From contig NC_092524.1 of NCBI RefSeq assembly GCF_037038585.1, forward strand, positions 68,126,552 through 68,190,551: a DNA stretch of 64,000 bases, read 5' to 3'. Below the pieces are notes generated by a model. It did no database searches, was not told the DNA's origin, and saw nothing but the letters and a program-made list of their open reading frames with translations. This stretch comes from Patagioenas fasciata. Lineage: Eukaryota > Chordata > Aves > Columbiformes > Columbidae. The position numbers and the translations under genes were made by a program. This document shows positions 51,234 through 64,000 of the stretch, one piece after another (the first letter of the stretch is position 1; each line of letters begins with the position of its first letter).

Positions 51234-54200
51234 CAGTTCATCTGTATTGACCAGTGAGTCCCCTGTAGTCTTACAACGGATGTGTGCAATGTTCACAGCC
51301 TACTATAGAAAAAAGGGAAGAAAATGCATAATTACTTGGACTATCACCCTCTTAAGGCAAGGAATGTCTTCTCCTTATTTGAGCGTGCTAATAAAATAGC
51401 TTCCTGACTTTGGTCCCTCCTGGAAACACCCAAGTACACCAGGCTGTTTTCAGTAGCATTTTGTAACATTATACACCAGCTATGCAGAAATCCCTTGAAT
51501 TGGAAAGGAAGTCAGTTGTGTCTTCATTTTAAATCGCACTGATCCTGGTATTTTTGGGGTTCAGAGTGGTCTGAGTTCTGGATGAAGTTCTGGGTGCTCT
51601 GCATGGGGGGCAGAAGCTCTGAAATGTTTGCAGGCTGATGTGGACATTTACCCAGAACAGGAAGGACAGTATTGGCACCCATGAGTTTTGTACAGAAAGG
51701 ACGAATTTTCTGACATTTTCAGGATCTGTAATTAGTCACTTGAAATATAGTGAAGCAACTTAGAACATTTCTTAATTTCGGGTTTGTTTGTTTGTTTTTT
51801 TTAAATGGGATGGGTAGACTTGTACAATGGAACTGGTGCTCTGAGAAGGTCTGTGCAAGTTCTCCTGCAAAAAACCCATAAACATCACAATATGTCCCGG
51901 GAGACATGGTTGCAAAGCTCGGGTGTCAGGTATTCATAGTTAAAGCAACAGAGTTAAAATCTCATGCAAACACTAAAGCAGAGTAAGTTTAACTGTGGTT
52001 GATGGTAAACAAATCTCTTTATGGATTAGTGAAGACCCCGAGTATCAAAGTCATTCTACTGAAGCAGCGCATTTTAAAAAGAAATGGTTGGATTTAAATG
52101 AAAATAATCAGAAAAAGACAATATGCATCTGGGCAGGGATGCAGATTGGTAACGGTGTCCCTGGGCTGAGACTTCCTCGTACCGAGGTTTGAGATGATTG
52201 CAGGCTTTTTCTGATATTACTGGGGGGTTTTATCTGCTAACCCCAGTGAGTATAAGCTAGCATCACTCCTTGAGTGATGCTTTTTCCGAATTAACATTAG
52301 CATCTACCAAAGCCCTCCCTAAATAAATTTTTAGCAGATACATCATTTTTGTTAGAGATGAATAAATGAATAAAATGTATGCGCGATCTCCCTCTTTTTC
52401 CCATTCTATAAGAAGCAGCAATGCCCTATTAATTTTGACAGACAACTTGGCATTAGCCACTTTAAAATCCAACACAGGATAAAGTTATGCATTACTAGTC
52501 TTTCTACATTTTTGTCAAGAGATGAGCATTTTGCCAGATTTTTTAATAATACGCCAAGAGCTTTGTCAGTCGGTTTGTTTAGCTCTGCGTGGTTATGCCA
52601 GTATTTTTCAGCTCTCCTGCTGTGTGTGCCACTGCCCTTCACTGCTTTTCTAGCTCCTCCCCTGCAATTAGACAAAGTCAACATAGCAGGCAGGCTGAGC
52701 AGCCCCCAGGTACCTGCAGCTATCAACAGTCCAGATTCAGTCCCCACCAACAAGCTTTGCTTATTCACCGCATCACTACCTCAATTAGGACTTTTTTATC
52801 GTATCTCGGCTATTTATCGGAAACACAACAGATGGAGCAGATAACGCTGAGCACGTTTAAGTCCTCACCTAAAAAAAAATATAAGGGGGGGGGGGAATTA
52901 TCCAGAAAGAAATAGGAGCAAATGCATAAGGCAGCTTGCAACCAGGAACCAGTTACCATGCCTACTGAAGCCTATTCTAAAGAATGTGTTGGCTGACACA
53001 CAGAACTCAATGAAAAGATGAAAAAAATGTGCAGGCAATACTAGTTTGGCAGGGATGGTGGGGAATCTGAGACAGAGCTGCTGGTATGGAAGGATCTCAC
53101 TGCATGCAATTTGCAAACATGCCAATTCAATGGCATGTGATAGACACTAGATGGAATTTAAAGGTCTTAGGGTCTTAGAGGGCTGGAATCACACAAGAAA
53201 ACTGTGGGTATTAAAAATAGCAATCCTTTTCACCAAACCTTGCGTCTCAGATTTGAATTCAACGCTGTTGAGAGAAATCCCTGCCATCTCTTCCAGGCAT
53301 GTTTGAAAAATTACCTGGATGTACCTTAATTCTGCTGTATCTTTACATCCCGGTAAATGTGCTGCACCAGCGCCGCTGAATTTCCAAACAAATTCCCATG
53401 GCTTCCTTTGTGTGTGTGGTGAAAGGGAACTGGCCGCATAACAGGACTTATACTGTAACTTTGGGTAGTTAACTTTTATAGGAATTCTGAATCTTTCTTG
53501 GTGGGTGGGGGGAATAGAGAGGCAGGCTGGGGAATGGAAGAGAATTACAGGAAAGCTGAGTTTTTGAGAGCATTGGTGTACATGTTTGGGTCTCAGTGCT
53601 TCACTACAAATCCATCCCCTTCCCCAGATAAAAATTGGCACAAATTCCTGTGCCCTACCTGTGAAATCCTTTATGTTTTTATAACGCTGTTCTTCTCTAA
53701 TTTTTTTTTTAATATGTATTATTATTTTATGCGCGGTGATAAAGGCTTGAAAAGTTGGGACACTCGATCGAGACCTTGGAAAAGATTTCTGTAGAAAGGG
53801 AGCAGGCTACTCAATTCACAGTGTCTACTTTGTGGCTTTTTTCAGTCCAGCCAAGATGTTGGCTTGGTCTAGGGCCAAGTCCCAATTTCACAGTTTGGGT
53901 TTAGCAGCAATATTTTTGAAGGTTGTGGTAGTCGCGGGGGTTTGGGTCAGTCTGTTCCTGAGCCAGAGCCATGCCGCTGTTTCGGTTGGTGCTGGCTCTT
54001 AAATGGAAAAGTCATGTTCTCTTGGCTCTGAGTTGGTCCATGCTCATCTATATTAAAATTTAAGGACAGTTCTTCATTTGATGTGGGTTGATGTTCCTGC
54101 TTGTCACAAAGTGCTCGCACCATTTCACGTGAACTCTCCAATCAACCCTACTTACACCACATGATGGGACAAATTCATGTGTCTCCTAGCAAGAAGCCAT

Positions 54201-56899
54201 CTTCACTCAGATCCCTGCCATCATCATCATCAGCGCCCATCACCATCAGGCACTGCTTCATGCAAAACTGGCAGAGTCCAATATAAAAAGAGGTGGCACA
54301 GCATTTTATGGGTGATTCAGAAGATGTGCAAGTGAGAGGGCCCAGAAAAGGTCATGGACTGGGTTCTTAGAGCTTTCTTCTCAAGTATCTATGGTCAGAG
54401 ATGGTGGCTTTCCCTCTTACCTGAAGTTTTCTGTCACCGCCTTCACACAGTGTCCCACTTTCCATAGGAGGGCGAGTGTCCCCAACACAGCCTCGCTCTA
54501 CTCTTTGACTAGGACACTCTGAGGATGTAGATGTTTAGGTTGAGAAGGAAAGCAAAGCCAGGTCCTCATGCTTCATAGACACCTACGTGTCCGATTTATT
54601 TCAGCATCATGCCACCATCTTTTGAACCCAAATGTATGAAGCTCTATCCACTTTTCCTTGGCTAGAAAAAGGTTGTGTGGTTCTTTAGTCTTGGTGGGAG
54701 ATACAGTTTCTCCTGCAGCCCAGAGGAGGGTCTTGAGTTTCTCCTGACTGGCAGATGTCCCCCTGGCCAGCAATGACAACTCTTCATGCAGCAGCATGGC
54801 CATTTTGGATCCCATTTCACTCTCCCTTTGGTATAGGCAGCCAAAATGCCTAATCTGGGCTACAGATGCCGTCAGATGGCTGTGTTTTGACATAGTAGGC
54901 ACAGATGTATACATTTTTAGAAGGTCTGCATCTTTTTTATGGTTCTAGGCACAATGGTCTCAAGTTGTCATATGCATTTCCCGGATGGGGAGAAGCAAGG
55001 CTGTCTATGTGCCGTTAATTACTGCAAACCCAGTACGCTGAGGAGTCTTGTGGAAGAGAATCAATATGCTTGTGTTAGGCTGGTGTTACTCATTGGGGGA
55101 CCAAGGCTCTATGATGTCCAGCTAGATGGGGAGTCATAGATTGAAAATCCAAAGGGACAAATGCACTTGTCTCAATCTGCCTTGCTGTTCGACGCAGTCC
55201 AGAGGGTGTCTGTGGACCAGCGCTTGTTTGAATTGGAGAATCTCCTTCGGAAAAATATTCAGTCTTGAGCTGGAAATCTCCAGCAGTGGAGACTGCACTA
55301 CTGCACTTGGCCATTTGCTCTGGTCATTAATTAAATCCTAATTTCCTCTTTATTTCAATGGACCGTTCCCACCCCAGATCTTAAGCCTGGAGGTGCCAGT
55401 TGGCTTGGTGCCTCTGAGGGCCTTGAGCCCTTCAGGAAGAAATTTAGACAAGCTAAATAAGGCTTAATGGGTCTAACTTCAGTTTTCAGATACTCGATCC
55501 CATTATTTATCTTCCACTCAGGCATCTGGTGGTCCCACTTCTTCCTGTCATCTCCAAGACCACCTTGCCAAAGAGCTTCTAATGAAGGGTGATGTAAAAG
55601 CCATTTACACAGGTGTATTAGATGCTCTGTCGAAGTTTAACCCTGTTGTGCTTCGTAGTCTTCTCCTCTCACTGCTGGGGTTAACAGGCATGAAGCTGTC
55701 TTGGGTGGCTTTGCACCTACAATATAGACATGTCATGACTTCAGCATTGTTCTTTCAGTTGATGACAGCTCTGTGATGTGACAAACCTTGACACCTCAAG
55801 AAGAGGCGTAGCTGGGTGGTCAAACATTATCCCGATGTGCTGAGGGGTCTGTGGGGCTGCTGCCTCCAGCTGGAGAGCAGTGACCCAGCACAGCCCTTCA
55901 CAGTGTTTTACTGTTTATTGGAGTGCTTCACCTACTTTGGGTTCTTAGTTCTTCCCTCATAGAGCATTGCTAGGTAGAAATTGCTTTATTTGTTTTACAG
56001 ATGGGGAATTTCCACCAGGGGTGTTACAGGCTGTATGCAGACTATCTAATTTAGGCAGGTAACTTAAGCTCCCAGTATAATTATTGGGTAGAAACAGAAA
56101 CTTTCAGAGAACCTGAGGGAGGGTGTCCTTTCCCCAATTGCCAAGCAGCATCATATGCTCCTGTCTTAGGGATCCAACATAAAGGACAAATCTTCCCCAG
56201 AAGTAGCTGATTTTTCCAGGACAACACAGGACACTACTAGCATTGCCTAGACTGAAATACATGCTGTTTATATTGGAGCCTGATAGCTATGGATCAGCCT
56301 TTCTTTGGATTTATTTTCTTCTGGTTCCAGGAGTTTTTCCTGTGATTGGGATCAGGCATTTTTTTTAGCAGGGATGTCTTTTCTGAAATGTTTAAGTCGT
56401 GAGGTGGAACAGAGAATAATGCAGTATATAAACAAAATGCAATAAACCTCTTGCAGTCAATGACAGTCGATGTGGATTTGCCAAGAACAGGTCATTTCAA
56501 AGCAGTGGAATAATCTTTAAAGGAAATTTCTGTAATTTGAATATGATACAGCCAGACAACTTTACCAGAAACAAATTACCTGTAACCACTGTCCAAAAGG
56601 AAGATTGTCCTGCGTGGAGGCCTTCAGGGGTTTGCCTTGCTTCTGTTCAGTGGAAGACAGGGTGTTTAAAAGTGACACCAGCCTGGGGACACACCAGAGC
56701 TACGCAAAGCAGAGGATCGGAATTGAACACGTCTTGATGAGTTTAACTTGGAGCAGGAAGTCATGAAGGAAGAGATGACAGCGATTGTCAGACATGTACA
56801 AAGCTGTTGTGAGGAGGGCGAGTTTGTTCTCCATGGCCAAGGGGTCAGGGCAAGAAGGAAAGGGCATCAGGTGCAGCCCTGAGGTTCAGCTTAGACGTT
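51234..56899. other. Gene desert with candidate block at 52430-52870
   Basis: No gene recognised. 52430-52870 stands out as non-repetitive with many TF-like cores. A short CATCATCATCATC run lies near 54220. Confidence 0.5.
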
Positions 56900-57095
56900 A
56901 AGGAATACCTTCCATGCCCAGAGACTGTCCAACAGTGGGACAGACCGCCTGGAGGGGACATGGAGGCTTTTAACTGTATGTTAGACAAACATCAGGCTGA
57001 AAAATACAGGTGACACTGCCCCAGGACAGAGAATAGGACTAAGTGGCTTCTGGATGTCCTTTCCGGCCTTGTTTTTCTGTAGTTTCATTGCGTAT
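56900..57095 (+). mobile_element. Possible old CR1 fragment
   Basis: CAGCTTAGACGTTAAGGAAT, a CCAACAGTGGGACAGACCGC segment, and AAGTGGCTTCTGGATGTCCT with CTGTAGTTTCAT at the end follow the order of a CR1 3' UTR (gene end, GACAGACTGCC-like block, TCCCTTCCAGCC-like block). It is heavily diverged. Confidence 0.4.
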
Positions 57096-60000
57096 TGCAA
57101 AACTATCTGCTTTTTTGGGTGCATCTGAACAGAAACCTGCTTTATGCATCCCTACAGTGTATTTACCAGTATTACTAAGTAAACACATCCCTTCAAACTC
57201 AGCCTATTGTGCTTAAATGCTGTAAAATTTCATGCTGCATGGTGTCAGGAATTGCCCGTTAGTATTTGGGTGCAGGGACGGAGGGTGTTGCATGGCATAC
57301 AACTGTGCCTAGGAAGGAGTTTGCAGGGCTTTATTTCCTTTCTAGTCCAATTCTTGGCTAGCCATAAAACCTCAGACCCAGTCGGGTGAAGTCTGGCTCT
57401 ATTTTAATCAAGAAATTGTGGCATTAAAATAGAGACTTTTCAGGTGTGTTCAATGAAAAGCCTTGAGAAAAAAGGGTATTTTGATACAAATCCACTTTTA
57501 CAGCAGCCTTTCACAGAGAAGCATGAATACTAAAGGCAAAATGGTTATAGTTTCCCTTCCCTTTCATGCAAGCCGTGGTCCTGCACCTGGGGATGCTGAT
57601 GTGGAGAACCAACCCAAGGTTGGTTCACATCCACAACAGAGATGTGCAGACACATGGCAGTGAGGACACTACCAGTGCTGGCATCAGATTATCTTGGTAT
57701 AGAAGCATGTCACCATTGGGTAGATATCTCTGAGACATTTTTATCAGTATGAAAGATAGCCCTGCAGTTTTTTTGGAAAGTGTATGAAACCTTCCTTGTC
57801 CCCCAGCCTTGAGGTGCAATGTGGGTTGTTCCTGCCCAGAGGCTTCCTGGGCCAGGTAAAGCATCACCATGTGCAAGGGGCCACATGGATGAGCCACAAT
57901 GGACGCATTGCTGTCATGAGTAACTGCTTGAAGGGTGGTCACCATGGCACGTGATTGGGAAAGGGAATCAAAATGATCAAAATGTGGGAGTTTTGGGGGA
58001 TGACTGGAAGAGATAGGGTCTTTGGTGGCCATCTTCTCCTTGTACCCAGCTATTTGCTGTGCCTCACACAGGACCATGGCTGTGCTGGCACAACTGTTTG
58101 CAGGGCAAGGGTGTGAACTGGGTTGGAGTGCTGGTATGGGAATAAACCTTGCAGAAACATTCACAGTTTTGAACCCAGATCCTTAAAAAAAAAAGCCCAA
58201 ATGCATTAATACAAGTGAATGGTGTGACACAGGAGGAAGGTCGTGGGACTCTTTGAATTATTATCACCAGATGATCACAAATGTATCCCTGTGCTCAAGC
58301 TTGACTGGCTTGAGTGATGAAGGTAGAACCTGCCTGTGCACTGGTGTCAGTCACCAGATATCACCATCAGTGTGTCATGGCAGAAAATGTCCCTGCAAAT
58401 GGAAATCTCCTTCCCTCTGGCCACTTGGAGGATGTGCAGCCACAAACACCAGCCAACGCAGGGAGCATCTTCCAACTGCCTTACTCACTAAAGTGAATGC
58501 GAATGGTGCCACTGACATCAGTAAGAGCAGGACTGGACTCAAAGAAATTGGCTTTGAAAGCAGTGGGAAAAAAAACCCCCACACATATATGCTTTGGGGA
58601 GGGGGTGGTGTCAAGAGGGCATCTTGAGTTAATTTCAGACTTGTTTTTAAGTCTACAGCTGGGTAGAAACTCCTCTGTCGGGAAACCGTACTTAAATTAA
58701 CCTGCGATCATACCAGCAGATGTAAAATGTGAGCAAATGTATTATACATCACTGTCTTGGACATTAGTTCTGAAACTGCCAGTGATCACACTCCACTTCA
58801 AAGGGACCCTCTACCAGGGGCTTGGCTGGGAAGATAAAGCCCTGGCTATTTACCTTCTGACCTTGGTTCAAGACTAAATTGAGAATCTAAATGAAAGTAG
58901 TTTGGTGGTCTCAGCTCAATCCCTGGTAGACAGTTGTCCATATCACAAAAGCACCATCCCCAGTTTAGCAGAATTTGGCACAGCCGGACTTCTCTGTTCA
59001 GGAGAGACCCTGGGCTAAATTAACACAGAGACTAAATTACATCTCATGTGCCATCGTAGAGATGGCAGTCTCCGAAATGGTGCCTTAGAATAGCAGCCTG
59101 TGTGGACACTCTCCAAACTGGCTTCTGGATAAAGAAATCTGTTTTCAGAGCTGCCACTTTCAAGCTTATTGCTTAAGCCAAAACCGAAAATAAAAGCAAA
59201 TCACAACACAAGCTTTTTAGGAACTCATACTTAGAACAAGGATGATGAACTTGAAGAGATTAAAATACATGTTCGAAGTGTTTACTGAAATAGCTGAAAT
59301 TCTACAGATTATTTTCTCTTGTTAAAACATCTCATAAGATGACCATAAGTGCAGCAATTGAATGTGGTTTTTATTATTAATATTACTTATTAGAAAAAAA
59401 AGAGATACTGCTGTACAAATGTTCAAGAAGGCATTTGATAAACATACATATTCATCATTTACTCATATCTATCTAATTGATCAAATAGATTTAGTGCCTG
59501 ATACTGTAAACAGCTATAGTCATATTTAAATAACAGTTATCAAAATGTTAACATTCAAATGTACCTGTAAACATTGGGAGGATACGATTATCCAGTAGTA
59601 TGATAATATATGATAGATATTGTGATACAGCTAGCATGACATTAATATAAAATTCATATCCTGCATGTAGTCTATGTGTTATGAAAGATACAGAAGGTCT
59701 GAGTGGAAGACCCACAAATCAATAATGAGTCCACTACAACAAGGGAGAATGAAGCTTGAATACAATATAGGATAACAATGTCATTTACTCAGTTCTACCC
59801 TAATTGTGAAATGTCTTTCGAGCAAGCCGAGAGGACAGATGGTGTAGCGGTTTCCATGCTCGCCTCCGACTCCTGCTTACTTTCTGGCTCTTCCTTACTC
59901 TTTATGTCTGACTTTACTCGTGTTGCTTAGGCTGGATCTTAGCGTTTTTCAGTGGTTCAGAGCAGTAAAAATTAGTAAGCGTCGCTATTAGAGGATTCAG

Positions 60001-63000
60001 TTGAATGCTGGAGGTAGTCTGACGACATCATTGTAAAAGCCCTATATGCCTGCCACCCTCAAAAAGCTTTATAAATGCTTCACTTCTTATGGTGCTGCTG
60101 GAAAGCCAGAGATATCACCACACACATGATACATCTCAGGAAACTGAGGCATGTGGCTTTTTCAGTGGTTTTCACAAAGTCACTCACCTAGGCTGTGGCT
60201 CAACCCTTTTTGCTAGCAATTAGTAAATCCTTAGTTTCTGAGAAACACCATGGAAATAGGAGAAAGTCTTCCATAGTACAAGGGCTGAGGAAGTTGGTGT
60301 ACTTACCCTGAGGAGGTCAGAATGGGGACGGAATAGGGAATATTGGTAAAATCCTGCAAATGAAAATTGGATACAAGTTCATCAGGCGGCAAAAGAAAAA
60401 AATATGTTTTCTTAAATCAGGCCCTATACACATCATAAACCTCAACTACTCAGGTGCTGCAAACCCTCACACCTGTGAGCAGTTTTTTGTGCCAGGGCTA
60501 TTCAAAAGCTTTTTGCCTCTCAAAAGCATAAATGCTCGCAAGGCTGGGACCCCAGCTCACAACAAAGGTATTTCTCATGCCACCAGAATTAAGGTCTAGC
60601 TCCAAAGCTCACTGAAGGTGACTGGAGGGCTCACACACCCGGGCTTTGGAGCAGACCCTGCTTGGTAAAGAAGTATGATAGATATCTAATTTTCAAAACT
60701 GGGGGGTTAAAACATATCCCAGGCCAGCCGGTGTCACGGCAGAGGTATTTCACATTGCATGCCCCGCAAGAGTCAAAATGGACACAAAACGTAATTCTAT
60801 GCATGGAGTTAACTTTGCGTAGAAGGATGGTAACGTGCACGTTCAGAGGCAGATTTTTTGTGGTTTATTCTGCTAAAAAATGGTTCCAGTGCACCCCACA
60901 CTGGTCCCCATATGCCTTTCTAGACTTGGTCTGTCATAAAAATTCCCCTTTGTGCTGACAGAAACGGTGACCCCACATAAACATATGCTCCCCAGACAGT
61001 CCCAGACTTTGCGGCATAATAAATGCGTTCGGGGAGATGCTGTGCCCTGCCGCTTCTTAAATGTCTGGGTTGGCTGGGAGGATGCTCAGTGCTGGGCAGG
61101 ATTGGGCCCTTTTGTACACATGGTGCTTTCACTGACATCAGTGAGGGTTTGGAGCTTGAATCCAAAGACATACATGGGGCTGGCAGGAGGCCGGGGCAGG
61201 GGTCTAATCTCCCCTGACTGTGCATGTGAAACCGCTATTAATCTTAATGGGAGTGCCACACACTCATCAAGGGAAGAATAGATGAAAGGGAGAATCACAA
61301 TAGATCATTAGATTAAGCAAATAAATATAAATGAATATTCGTTTGGCCTTTAAAAATATTTTTGTTGACGATAATGCAAATATTAGGAACGTTCTTTCAA
61401 ATATAAAGCCCTCTCAGACCGTCTCCTTCCTTCAGTAAGTAAGTGCAGAGTAATAGAGAAATAGCACTCATACGCACGTCTCTTTTGGGGCACCTGAGAA
61501 GACCCAGCTCCTGCTAAGTTCTTCTAATACACCATGGAAATATATATATTTTTTTTTAATTTCTTCCTGCATTCTGCATTTAAAAAAATACAATATTCCT
61601 CTTTATGCCCTGCATTTTTCTCCCTGCCCAGTGGAAAATGGATGATAGGATCCTTCTCCCAGCTTGTGTTGTGGGAACAGGCTGAGCCAGCAGAAGGAGC
61701 AGCGTCGGAGGAAGAGGAGGAGGAGGCACGGGGAGGTCTGGACACACGGCGGATGAGCAGCTCCTCCAAGGGGTTTTCATCCCTGCTCCTCACTGCAAAA
61801 CCAGCTAAAAATCACAAGGGGTGCTCCTCTGAGTGACTCCCCCATAATCATGGAGCAAACTGGGAATTTTTTCCCAGTTATCACTGGTCCTCTGGAATAC
61901 AAAATGAGAGGGGGGGACCTTTGCCTTTGCTTCGGCCTCCCTGAAACGACGTTAAGGATGTAAATCATTAAAAGAGGGTTTGTAGCACCAAAGCGTGGCC
62001 GGATCCTGCGTCTGGCTCTCTGGGGTGGAAGCAGAAGGGAGATCACTGCAGGCCTGGAGGGAATTGGGAATATTGTCCTGTGGGGATGCCGAATCTGTTT
62101 GCTTCTAAAGCCACCAAGGAAGCTCAGGTCTCATTTCAAACGCTGATATCCAGAAAGCAGCATACAGGTTTTATTAAATTTCCATGTCCTTAAAACTCAG
62201 CAGAATGGCAGGAACTGGAGTCCTTTTCTAACCTTTCACAAATGCACTGACATTAAGAAGTTAGTCACCAAGGGCTGTGTGATACCAACATTTTTTTAAG
62301 CAAAAAATCAATGAAGAACCCTGCCTAAAATCAATGGGATAATTTGCCACATTAGTATTGCTTTCAAGCTAACTCACAGCAGTCTAACAGCAGCTATTTT
62401 TGTTAAAGACAACAACATTTATACCCAAGTGATGCTTATAAGTCTTCTCTCTTCTTCTCATGCTATGGCACAGGGCAAACATGATCTTTACTGGCTCGGA
62501 GGAATGAAAACTCGTGCAAAAATTTTAATGAATGAAAATGCTTCCCTTCGAGAAATGTTTTCCCATTAGGATCCTGTACGACGAAGTGCGAAGACTTTCT
62601 GCTGCGAATAATTTTCGCCTGGTCCACCGTCTCTTCCGAATTGTTTGCTACACGCAGAATCAGCCAGAATTCAGAAGAAATTGGGCTCGTCATGACGTAA
62701 CGGGAGATGTGTGGGAACAAAAGGGCATTCCTTTATCCTTGCCTGCAACCCGAGCTCCGCGGCTTTGAGAGCTTCTCAAGTCTTCCACCAAACTCCTATC
62801 CCTTTTTTCCTTTTCTTTTTTTTTCCCTTCTGAAAAGTAATTAATATAATCTCATCAGCGGCCCTTACGCAACTGCTCACCTCAGCTTCTCTCTCAGGGC
62901 AAACGCGGTTGTCCTGGGAAGTCGGCAGAGCCGGCCCGAAACACCACCGCTCCCCCTGCCCCGGGTACGGCGGCTTTGGAGGATGTTTTTAAGGGCAGAT

Positions 63001-64000
63001 CAAGTTGTAAATGGCAGGGATTTCTTCCAACGGCCCTTGTCGGGCTGGCAGACCCTGGATTTACGCCCGTCTTCACCGTCCTGCACGGGGCTGGATCTTG
63101 GCGGCTGCCCTGAATAGGGCTTTTGCAGGAGATGGGATTACTCACACGAGTAACAGCTTGTGGGGATTTGGCCTCCCGTCCCTGCTCAAAACACATGATT
63201 TTTTTTTAAGCATAATTAAAGCGCTTCTATAAGCAATGACTATCCGGATGCGGCCTCTGGCTCTTTTCACATTGCATGGGTAAAATGTTATATCCTGGTT
63301 AATTTGAGGGGAGGGTTTGTGGCTGATTTTGAGTGAGCCTAATGAGGGCTAAACGCAAGGATAAGAAAAGGAGAGGTTGCGCAAGAAGAAATTCAGGTTT
63401 CCTATAGGTTCCCTTAGCCAGGCAGGATGACATGGGGAATTCTCTCACCTTTTGGTACAGCATTATAGGATGTAATAGGGAGCTGGTGTAATCCTTGTCA
63501 ATAAATGCGATAGTCAGGGAGCAAAATTGCCACAGTGCACACAGAAATTCCGCCTTCAGTCACCATATGGAACAGCTGGGAAGAGTTTCAAAACTTTTCC
63601 TCCTCCCCTCCCTTCTCTTTATTATCATTTTTTTTTTCCATAGGCACGGAAAACAAAAGAAATAAAACAACCTGACAACTCCGTGTGTTGTCTTGTGACT
63701 AAAAAAAAAAGCCAAAAAAAAAAAAAAAAAGCCTGTGAAGTATCACTGCTATGTTTTAGTCTAATGCTACTTCTATCTTTTATCCTTTTTAATTAGAAGG
63801 CAAATTCTCAGACCGCCAGGCCTAATCCCTACACAGTGGAACAAAGCCCAGCAAAGTCTTTGAACACTGCCCAGCCAGGCAGCACAAACCCTGGTAACTG
63901 TTGGCAGTAGGGCCAGGACTCTGACCCTCATCTTAGCCATTCTCTTCCAGCCCCTGATGCTCCCTGCCCTTCGAAACCTTGTCTGTTGTTCTTCTGTTTG
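57096..64000. other. Gene desert to the window end
   Basis: No gene recognised. 57625-58164 on the minus strand is a 179-codon frame without family resemblance. 59150-59800 is AT-rich. 62470-62780 is a CpG-retaining block with a CRE-like TGACGTAA at 62693-62700. 63120-63240 contains GGATTA at 63135-63140. Confidence 0.5.
63690..63731 (+). repeat. A-rich tract
   Basis: Two adenine runs separated by GCC. No element body resembling a processed copy was recognised upstream. Confidence 0.8.

Noticed and set aside
57625-58164. 179-codon minus-strand frame
   Set aside because: No recognised domain and no splice or promoter context; length is possible by chance in this window. A codon-substitution test would decide.
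59835-59866. A functional tRNA-Val gene
   Set aside because: Only the D-arm side is similar; no T-arm, B box or closing acceptor stem follows.
63600-63740. Processed pseudogene suggested by the A-rich tract
   Set aside because: No recognisable exon-derived body precedes the tract and no target-site duplication was seen.

Overview
The window looks like avian nuclear DNA. It carries one complete, recognisable gene, the homeobox transcription factor OTX2, on the minus strand. Around it lies a gene desert with about a dozen truncated copies of CR1, the dominant LINE family of birds and reptiles. The CR1 3' ends with the ATTCTATG-type tail, the introns with GT-AG borders and the CpG-rich promoter zone all fit a bird. 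The species cannot be fixed from sequence alone.

Layout, left to right. 1-14100 lies 3' of OTX2. It is non-coding with four clear CR1 copies and one older one, then a long compound polypyrimidine microsatellite at about 10.9-11.3 kb with low-complexity DNA beside it. 14150-15469 is the probable OTX2 3' UTR. 15470-18147 holds the coding region in three exons (16090-15470, 17613-17462, 18147-18051), which join into 289 codons plus a stop. A 5' non-coding part of coding exon 1 reaches 18258. A long, CpG-rich, site-rich intron follows to a non-coding exon ending at 21827. A CCAAT box beside a TALE (PBX/MEIS-type) decamer sits near 22.25 kb. 22.3-28.2 kb is AT-rich, single-copy-looking DNA with several blocks resembling conserved non-coding elements. 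A second CpG-rich block lies at about 28.2-29.6 kb. 29.6-64 kb is the upstream desert, with a GACA-type minisatellite split by a CR1, more CR1 fragments, and several candidate regulatory blocks near 31.7, 33.4-34.0, 39.2-39.8, 52.4-52.9 and 62.5-62.8 kb.

Only one protein-coding gene is supported. Other long open frames are antisense CR1, microsatellite translation or GC-rich shadow frames. Everything said about enhancers is inference from motif content and composition. No conservation, chromatin or transcript data were available. The best observations are an in-frame alternative acceptor that would add seven residues just before the OTX2 homeodomain, the CCAAT plus TALE promoter pair, an OCT/SOX-like motif cluster in the 5' intron, and a CR1-free zone of about 20 kb centred on the gene.
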